A stretch of DNA of 9,024 nucleotides from an uncultured Rhodocyclaceae bacterium (GTDB lineage: Bacteria > Pseudomonadota > Gammaproteobacteria > Burkholderiales > Rhodocyclaceae): contig CAJBAP010000280.1 of assembly GCA_903950295.1 (NCBI GenBank), positions 1-9,024 of the forward strand. Reading direction: 5' to 3'. Below the pieces are notes generated by a model. That model made no database searches. It saw only the letters and a program-made list of their open reading frames with translations, and had not been told where the DNA came from. The position numbers were made by a program, and so were the translations under genes. Of the stretch, positions 1 through 4,608 are shown piece after piece. Position 1 is the stretch's first letter, and every line of letters begins with the position of its first letter.

Positions 1-156
1 CTCATCATCGACATGGTGGTGGCTTCGGTGCTGATGTCGATGGGCATGATGATGATGTCGCCCGTGATCGTTGCACTGCCGTTCAAGATCATGCTGTTCG
101 TGATGGTCGATGGCTGGCAACTGGTCGTCGGCTCACTGGTGGCCAGTTTTGGCTAG
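1..156 (+). CDS. fliP: Flagellar export gate protein FliP, 3' end (partial)
   Basis: Frame 1 is open from the window edge to TAG at 154-156 and gives the last 51 residues of FliP. FliP is an inner-membrane subunit of the flagellar type III export gate and forms the channel core with FliQ and FliR. The visible part has the family's C-terminal signature: the methionine-rich stretch [12 protein letters not shown], then [23 protein letters not shown], close to the usual MSMGMMM-PP / LPFK-L-FV-VDGW-L. It covers the end of one membrane segment and the last hydrophobic helix. fliQ starts 15 bp downstream, and the tight spacing indicates one transcript. The N-terminal part lies outside the window. 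Confidence 0.95.
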   Translation, partial: LIIDMVVASVLMSMGMMMMSPVIVALPFKIMLFVMVDGWQLVVGSLVASFG

Positions 157-171
157 GCAGGACGCTCATCC

Positions 172-441
172 ATGACCCCCACCATGGTCATTGAAATCGG
201 TCGCCAGGCCGTCGAAGTCACCTTGCTGATTTCTGCGCCGCTCTTCATCGCCGCACTGGTGACCGGCTTGCTGGTCTCCATCTTTCAGGCCGCGACGCAA
301 ATCAACGAGGCGACGTTATCCTTCGTGCCCAAACTGATCGTACTTTTCATCACACTCATCGCCACCGGGCCTTGGATGATCACGACGCTAACGGATTACA
401 TGCAGCGTCTTTACGGCTCGATCCCGACCATCATCGGCTAG
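172..441 (+). CDS. fliQ: Flagellar export gate protein FliQ
   Basis: FliQ is a small inner-membrane protein of the flagellar type III export gate that packs around the FliP/FliR core. At 89 residues it has the normal family length. It shows two hydrophobic segments (about residues 15-38 and 53-72) and the typical start MTPTMVIEIGRQAVEVTLL, with the conserved GLLVSIFQAATQINEATLSFVPK loop between the helices. The ATG at 172 is preferred over the in-frame ATG at 184 because it matches the usual MTP-start and has GCAGGA about 9 bases upstream. It lies 15 bp after fliP and 14 bp before fliR, as expected for the conserved fliPQR cluster. Nothing unusual was seen. Confidence 0.97.
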   Translation: MTPTMVIEIGRQAVEVTLLISAPLFIAALVTGLLVSIFQAATQINEATLSFVPKLIVLFITLIATGPWMITTLTDYMQRLYGSIPTIIG

Positions 442-455
442 CCCCGACGTAAGCG

Positions 456-1244
456 ATGATCACCTTCACCAGCGCGCAACTCGATGCCTGGATCGTTACC
501 TTCATGTTTCCGCTGGCGCGCATCATGGGGGTGTTGAGCAGCGCCCCTATCTTCAACAACGCCGCGCAGCCAAAACGCATCCGCCTGATGGCGGGCCTGC
601 TGATCACTCTTGCCCTCGTCCCGGTATTGCCGCCCATGCCCGCCATACCACCCGGTTCGTGGGTCGGCTTGGCAGTGCTGGCACAACAGGTCATCATCGG
701 CGTTCTGATCGGCTTCACCTTGCGCATCGCCTTCGCCGCCATCGACGTGGCCGGCGAACTGATCGGCATGCAGATGAGCCTCTCCTTTGCCGTGTTCTAC
801 GACCCGCAAAACGCCGGTCAGACCCCCGTACTCTCCGAGTTTCTCGGTCTGCTCACCGCCCTGATCTTTCTTGCCATGAACGGCCACCTGCTCACCCTCT
901 CGGTGCTGGCAGAGAGTTTCAAGTTGTTGCCGGTCTCCGCCGCGCCACTGGGTGTCGGGGGATTCGGGACTCTCATGGTCTGGTCATCCGCCCTGTTCTC
1001 GGCGGGACTGTTGCTCGCGTTGCCGTTGATCGCCGCGCTCCTGATCGCCAACCTCGCCATGGGTGTGCTGGCGCGCGTCGCACCGCAGCTCAACATCTTC
1101 GCGGTTGGCTTCCCCGTCACGCTGATGTCCGGCTTCATCGTGCTGATGTTCTCCATCCCCTACTTCGGCGTGGCGATGGAAAATCTGTTCGACCGGGCGT
1201 TTCGCGCCCTGGCAGCAATACTGCGCGCGTCAGGCGCTATTTGA
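456..1244 (+). CDS. fliR: Flagellar export gate protein FliR
   Basis: FliR is a polytopic inner-membrane protein that completes the export channel with FliP and FliQ. Its 262 residues are the usual length. Hydrophobic segments lie at roughly residues 10-30, 44-60, 70-95, 126-150, 176-207 and 213-235. Family landmarks are APIFNNAAQPKRIR (30-43) after the first helix, GMQMSLSFAVFYDP (104-117) in the central cytoplasmic loop, and ARVAPQLNIFAVGFP (206-220). The start ATG at 456 has only a weak ribosome site, but it gives the usual MITFTSAQLDAWI start, and the 14-bp gap from fliQ suggests coupled translation. Its TGA at 1242-1244 touches the stop codon of the convergent lipoprotein gene with no base between. 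Confidence 0.97.
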   Translation: MITFTSAQLDAWIVTFMFPLARIMGVLSSAPIFNNAAQPKRIRLMAGLLITLALVPVLPPMPAIPPGSWVGLAVLAQQVIIGVLIGFTLRIAFAAIDVAGELIGMQMSLSFAVFYDPQNAGQTPVLSEFLGLLTALIFLAMNGHLLTLSVLAESFKLLPVSAAPLGVGGFGTLMVWSSALFSAGLLLALPLIAALLIANLAMGVLARVAPQLNIFAVGFPVTLMSGFIVLMFSIPYFGVAMENLFDRAFRALAAILRASGAI

Positions 1245-1742
1245 TCAACCCGCCGCCGGGGGCGTCTTGGTCAGCCGGATCACGCCTTCGACGGTGCGCT
1301 GCGCCCCGAGCACCGATGAATCCATGCCTTCGGAATACTCGACAATTTCATAGCCGCCATAGCCGCCGGCGCGCATCAACTCCTTGGCACGACGATTGAA
1401 CACCAGGCGCGCCTCGCCTGCCCCGCCGGTGTAATAGCGCTTCATCGTCATGAGGAAATGCACATGGTTTTCTGGAAAACGCGTTTCCTGAATTTCCCAG
1501 TTGGGGGCCCATGGATCCGTAACCATGTAGGCCACCGCCACCCAGGCACCCCAAGAAACCGTCTTGTCGAGCGGATACATGACGGCATCCACGACCGTCT
1601 TCGTTACGCCAGAGGCTGTAAAGGGAGTCGTTGTGGTTGTGGTACCCGTGGCACTAGACGAGGGCGGACTGGTGGAACAAGCGGCCAGCAGGCTGGCAAG
1701 CAACACTGTGGCAAAAAGTCGGCTCTGGCGGGACGGCATCAT
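1245..1742 (-). CDS. Small predicted outer-membrane lipoprotein, function unknown
   Basis: I do not recognise this 165-residue protein as a named family. The N-terminus is a lipoprotein signal: basic residues R5 and R8, a hydrophobic stretch (about 10-20) and the lipobox LAAC with Cys22. Serine after the cysteine suggests sorting to the outer membrane rather than retention in the inner membrane. A low-complexity Ser/Thr linker follows, with six threonines at 34-39, then a compact domain (about 45-160) rich in aromatic residues, including WGAWVAVAYMVTDPWAPNW and MKRYYTGGAGEARLVFNRRAKEL. The ATG overlaps the flgL stop as ATGA, and no Shine-Dalgarno is visible before it, so translation is probably coupled to flgL. 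A second ATG follows immediately, and either could start. The position suggests a flagellum-linked role, but that is inference. Its first codons lie within a sequence repeated in the flgJ-flgK gap. Confidence 0.85.
   Translation of the reverse strand: MMPSRQSRLFATVLLASLLAACSTSPPSSSATGTTTTTTPFTASGVTKTVVDAVMYPLDKTVSWGAWVAVAYMVTDPWAPNWEIQETRFPENHVHFLMTMKRYYTGGAGEARLVFNRRAKELMRAGGYGGYEIVEYSEGMDSSVLGAQRTVEGVIRLTKTPPAAG
1714..1736 (-). repeat. Copy 2 of a 23-bp dispersed repeat (lipoprotein signal-peptide codons)
   Basis: These 23 bases match 7635-7657 at 22 of 23 positions, in the same orientation; the single difference is T1724 against G7645. Here they encode PSRQSRLF right after the start codons of the lipoprotein gene, and begin two bases after the flgL stop. 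Weaker similarity continues to about 1697, with shared AAGCAA and CTGTG blocks separated by small gaps. Confidence 0.8.
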
Positions 1743-4579
1743 CGGATGTAATCAAACAGGCTAAGTTGCGAAATCTTGCTGAAGGATTGTTGTGCCGCCT
1801 GCAACTCCATCTGCTGGCGCGTCAGCTTGGTAATCGCCTCGGCGTAGTCAAGATCCTGCAAGCGCGACAACGAATCCTCAAACTGGATATTCAGCGACTC
1901 CCCCACCGAGTCGAGGCTATCCACTTCAGACAAGTTGCTGCCAAAAACGGCGCGTGCCGATGAAATGCGGTCTTCGGCGCGACCCAGGCTGGAGAGGATC
2001 GAGCCCAGTTCATTATGAAACTGGACATTGCCCATCGTCTCGACCGGCTTCCCACTCTCGAGCAACTGGATGGTATTAGCCAGGGTGTCGAAGATGCTCT
2101 GACTTTCACTGGCGCGGATCTTGAAGGCATCGCCGCTGGCGGGTTGGCCGTTGATGGTGACGCTGATGCCGAAATCCGTAATGGTCTGCGACGGGGTGCC
2201 ATACGGCACACCCAAGCCACTGAATGGAATGCCATCACCTGGCTTGAACACACGTGTGAAGGTGTTACCCGTTCCACCTGCCGTCGATGCGCTGTTGGTA
2301 ATAACCGACTTTTCCGTTTCGGCATCAACGAGATCGTAGTAGGTTGTTGGGGGAACACTAAGATCTTCGGGATCCTGCCAGAAGCGTACTTCGAGATTAC
2401 GGGAATTGGCTGGATGGTTCCACTTGGACTCGTCGAGAATGTCACCAGTGCCGATGATGCCACTACCGGTGTTGTATGCCGTTGCGGTTTTCGCCGCCGT
2501 GACGAAATAACCGTTGCCGGTGTAGTCCTGGCTGGCCTTGATGGTAAAGGTATCGCCGCCGGCCGGGATGCCGGAAACAGTCACACTCGCGCCAAAATCG
2601 AAGGCCACCTGGCCGGTGCCACCCCCTACGCTCGAAAGGTTGATCGTGGTGGGAGAAGCAGCAGAGTAGCCGTGCGTAAAGGTATTGCCCACCCCACCTG
2701 TCGTCGAGGCTGTGTTGGTGAATAAGCTAAAGCCGGTAGTTGCGTCGACGAGGTCGTAGAACGTACGACCTGCGGCGGCGGTAGTACCGACAGTTGATGC
2801 CGGCACACCGAACACTCTCGCCAAGGCACCATTGACATTGGCTAGAGCAACCGATGAGGTTGCGCCAGTTGCGCCCGAGGTAACCACCAGCTTGCCACTG
2901 GCATCGAGGCTCGCCGTGGCACTCACCGGCGGAGCCGCCAGCGCATTTATGCGCGCCTGCACCTCGGCTCTGATCGCCTCTGTCGTGTTGTACGTGCCCG
3001 GCGTCAGCGTGATTGTCTGGGCACCGACACCATTAACGTTGATGGAGAACTGGTCGCTGGCTCCGGCAGTCACGATCATGGGCAGCGTCGGTGAAATCGA
3101 CCCCGCCGCCTGACCTGTAGTCGCCACCGTGCCTTGCGTATCGACCCAGAAGCGCACCTCCAGATCGCCGCTATTCGCCGTCTGGCTCCATTTCAGCGGA
3201 TCGATCATCGTGCCGGCATTGATGGTTGCTCGTGCGGCATTGCCGGTGATGGTTTTCTCGGTCACGCTGAGGGTAGTCGCCGTACGGTCGACAGTGAAAC
3301 TGTCACCATTGGCCGGTGCGCCCGTGAAGACGACGCTGGCGCGGTAGTCGAAAGCCAGCGGGCCAGCAGAGTTCAACGCAAAGGGCGTACCGCTGGCGTA
3401 GGCATGGGTGTAGGTATTACCTGCCCCACCGGTTGTCGACGCTGTACCGGTATAAAGGCTGTTGCCACTGCTGTCGACCATGTCGTAGTAGGTCGTATTT
3501 GCTGCACCCACAGTACCGACAGAAGCAGCGGGAACGGCAGCACCCATCAACGTCGCCAATGGCGTACCCGTAACAGCGGCGAAAACCAGAGCAGAAGCAG
3601 CGCCTCCGCTAGCGGAGGTGAACACCAACTGACCACTGGTATCCAGATTAACCGTAGCAGTTGCTCCCAAGGCAGTTTGTATCGCCGTAACCACGTCGGC
3701 GGGAGTGGCATAGGAGACTGCACCGCCAGGATTGAGATCGATCGTAACGGGTGCCCCAACATCCACTGTCACAGAAAACTCATCATTCACACCCTCGGCA
3801 AATGACAGAGGGTAGGCCAATCCCGTCAAGTCAACGGTTCCAGTAGTCTGCGCCGCAGTCGTCACACTACCTGTCGTGTCCGTCCAGAACTTCAGCTCGA
3901 AGCTGCCTGTCGTCGCAGGCGGATTAGCCAGTGTCGCTGACAGGCCTTCATAGGTGATGTGCGTGGCATTCACGCTCTTGTCATTCTGCGTGCCGGTGGC
4001 AAATACTCCATTGCCGTTCTGGATGCGCATGAAGATATCGTTGCCAGACTGACTGATACCCATCTGCCGTGCATTCGACACTTGCAGCGCACGCAGGCCG
4101 TCATCGCCGGTGTATTTCACGCCATCCTCGACGCTGCCGGCGAAGGGTTTGTTGCCCACCTGAAAGCCGCTGAACAAACTGTTGCCCAAGCCATCCTTGG
4201 CGTTGGCGATGGCCAGCAACTCATCGAAACGCTGGCGCAACTCCAAAGCGACGCTGCGCCGATCCGTGGCAGAGAGCGCCGCATCGCCAGCTTGCACGGT
4301 CAACTCACGCACACGCCCGAGCAAATCAGTAGCCGACTGCAATTGCGCGTCGGCCAGGCCGACCGCACTTTTCACGTTGTCGCGCGTTACCGCTTGGGCA
4401 TTGTTGGCAGCTTTCGACTGTGTCACCTCCAGCGCCCGCGCTGCAGCGACGGGATCGTCCGAAGGCGCAAGGATGCGCCGCCCCGACGCGAGTTGTTGCT
4501 GGACCCGCAGCAACGAGCTCGTCCGGTTCTGGATGCTGGCCAGACCGCTGTCGTAGATCATTCCGGTACTTACGCGCAT
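1739..4579 (-). CDS. flgL: Hook-associated protein 3 (FlgL), greatly enlarged, with internal repeats
   Basis: FlgL (HAP3) forms the second ring of the hook-filament junction and is exported by the flagellar type III system. The ends are typical: MRVSTGMIYDSGLASIQNR and LASGRRILAPSDDPVAAARALE at the N-terminus, and QFEDSLSRLQDLDYAEAITKLTRQQMELQAAQQSF at the C-terminus; these form the coiled D0/D1 helices. The start is ATG at 4579, because AGGAG lies six bases upstream and the protein then begins as usual; an upstream TTG at 4597 in the same frame is not needed. The product has 946 residues, against roughly 300-450 in most FlgL proteins. The extra length is central (about 220-821): three related units, each with a LExxFWxD strand, a YYDxVD motif, an ASTTGGxGNTFTH motif and a closing GxPxxGDxFxI motif. 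Units 1 and 2 contain an extra nested module similar to flagellin hook-IN segments. The gene lies 29 bp after flgK and overlaps the lipoprotein start. Confidence 0.95.
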   Translation of the reverse strand: MRVSTGMIYDSGLASIQNRTSSLLRVQQQLASGRRILAPSDDPVAAARALEVTQSKAANNAQAVTRDNVKSAVGLADAQLQSATDLLGRVRELTVQAGDAALSATDRRSVALELRQRFDELLAIANAKDGLGNSLFSGFQVGNKPFAGSVEDGVKYTGDDGLRALQVSNARQMGISQSGNDIFMRIQNGNGVFATGTQNDKSVNATHITYEGLSATLANPPATTGSFELKFWTDTTGSVTTAAQTTGTVDLTGLAYPLSFAEGVNDEFSVTVDVGAPVTIDLNPGGAVSYATPADVVTAIQTALGATATVNLDTSGQLVFTSASGGAASALVFAAVTGTPLATLMGAAVPAASVGTVGAANTTYYDMVDSSGNSLYTGTASTTGGAGNTYTHAYASGTPFALNSAGPLAFDYRASVVFTGAPANGDSFTVDRTATTLSVTEKTITGNAARATINAGTMIDPLKWSQTANSGDLEVRFWVDTQGTVATTGQAAGSISPTLPMIVTAGASDQFSINVNGVGAQTITLTPGTYNTTEAIRAEVQARINALAAPPVSATASLDASGKLVVTSGATGATSSVALANVNGALARVFGVPASTVGTTAAAGRTFYDLVDATTGFSLFTNTASTTGGVGNTFTHGYSAASPTTINLSSVGGGTGQVAFDFGASVTVSGIPAGGDTFTIKASQDYTGNGYFVTAAKTATAYNTGSGIIGTGDILDESKWNHPANSRNLEVRFWQDPEDLSVPPTTYYDLVDAETEKSVITNSASTAGGTGNTFTRVFKPGDGIPFSGLGVPYGTPSQTITDFGISVTINGQPASGDAFKIRASESQSIFDTLANTIQLLESGKPVETMGNVQFHNELGSILSSLGRAEDRISSARAVFGSNLSEVDSLDSVGESLNIQFEDSLSRLQDLDYAEAITKLTRQQMELQAAQQSFSKISQLSLFDYIR
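2117..2395 (-). repeat. FlgL internal repeat unit 3, short form (residues 729-821)
   Basis: This third unit has the same landmarks, LEVRFWQD (729-736), YYDLVD (747-752), ASTAGGTGNTFTR (764-776) and GQPASGDAFKI (811-821), but only about 10 residues separate the first two. It therefore lacks the nested module of units 1 and 2. It leads directly into the C-terminal D1 helix, as the single D2 domain of an ordinary FlgL would. Confidence 0.85.
2540..3163 (-). repeat. FlgL internal repeat unit 2 (residues 473-680)
   Basis: This is the second unit, 245 residues after the first. Landmarks are LEVRFWVD (473-480), FYDLVD (607-612), ASTTGGVGNTFTH (624-636) and GIPAGGDTFTI (670-680). It also carries the nested module (2771-3139), here with DQFSINVNGVGAQTITLTPG and LDASGKLVVTSGATG, resembling flagellin hook-IN segments of FliD and some flagellins. 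Confidence 0.85.
3290..3898 (-). repeat. FlgL internal repeat unit 1 (residues 228-430)
   Basis: This is the first of three related units in FlgL. Landmarks are ELKFWTD (228-234), YYDMVD (364-369), ASTTGGAGNTYTH (380-392) and GAPANGDSFTV (420-430). About 120 residues between the first two landmarks form a nested module (3500-3877) with a DEFSVTVDVGAPVTIDL strand pair and LDTSGQLVFTS. Confidence 0.85.
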
Positions 4580-4585
4580 GATGTG

Positions 4586-4590
4586 CTCCT
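4586..4590 (-). promoter_or_regulatory. Ribosome binding site of flgL
   Basis: AGGAG on the minus strand lies six bases before ATG 4579-4577. It is the clearest Shine-Dalgarno in the window and decides the flgL start against the upstream in-frame TTG at 4597. Confidence 0.85.
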
Positions 4591-4608
4591 GCTCCAATGG
4601 CGTCGCGT

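Noticed and set aside
679..695. TGGCAC inside fliR as a sigma-54 site
   Set aside because: No TTGC follows at the required distance, and it is within coding sequence.
1249..1264. GC-rich inverted bases after the fliR stop as a terminator
   Set aside because: Only about four base pairs can form, and no T-run follows on either strand.
659..1399. 246-codon + frame overlapping fliR
   Set aside because: It is a shifted shadow of fliR, rich in Arg and His, with no family features, and runs across the fliR stop into the convergent gene.
1385..1400. TGGCACG resembling a sigma-54 -24 element on the + strand
   Set aside because: The -12 part reads TTGA instead of TTGC, and it would drive transcription antisense to flgL inside the lipoprotein gene.
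3134..3805. + strand frame antisense to flgL
   Set aside because: It is a shadow of the FlgL repeat region. Its apparent repetitiveness comes from the repeats on the coding strand.
4580..4597. TTG start for flgL six codons upstream
   Set aside because: The ATG at 4579 has AGGAG at the right distance and gives the usual MRVSTGM start. The TTG has no such support.
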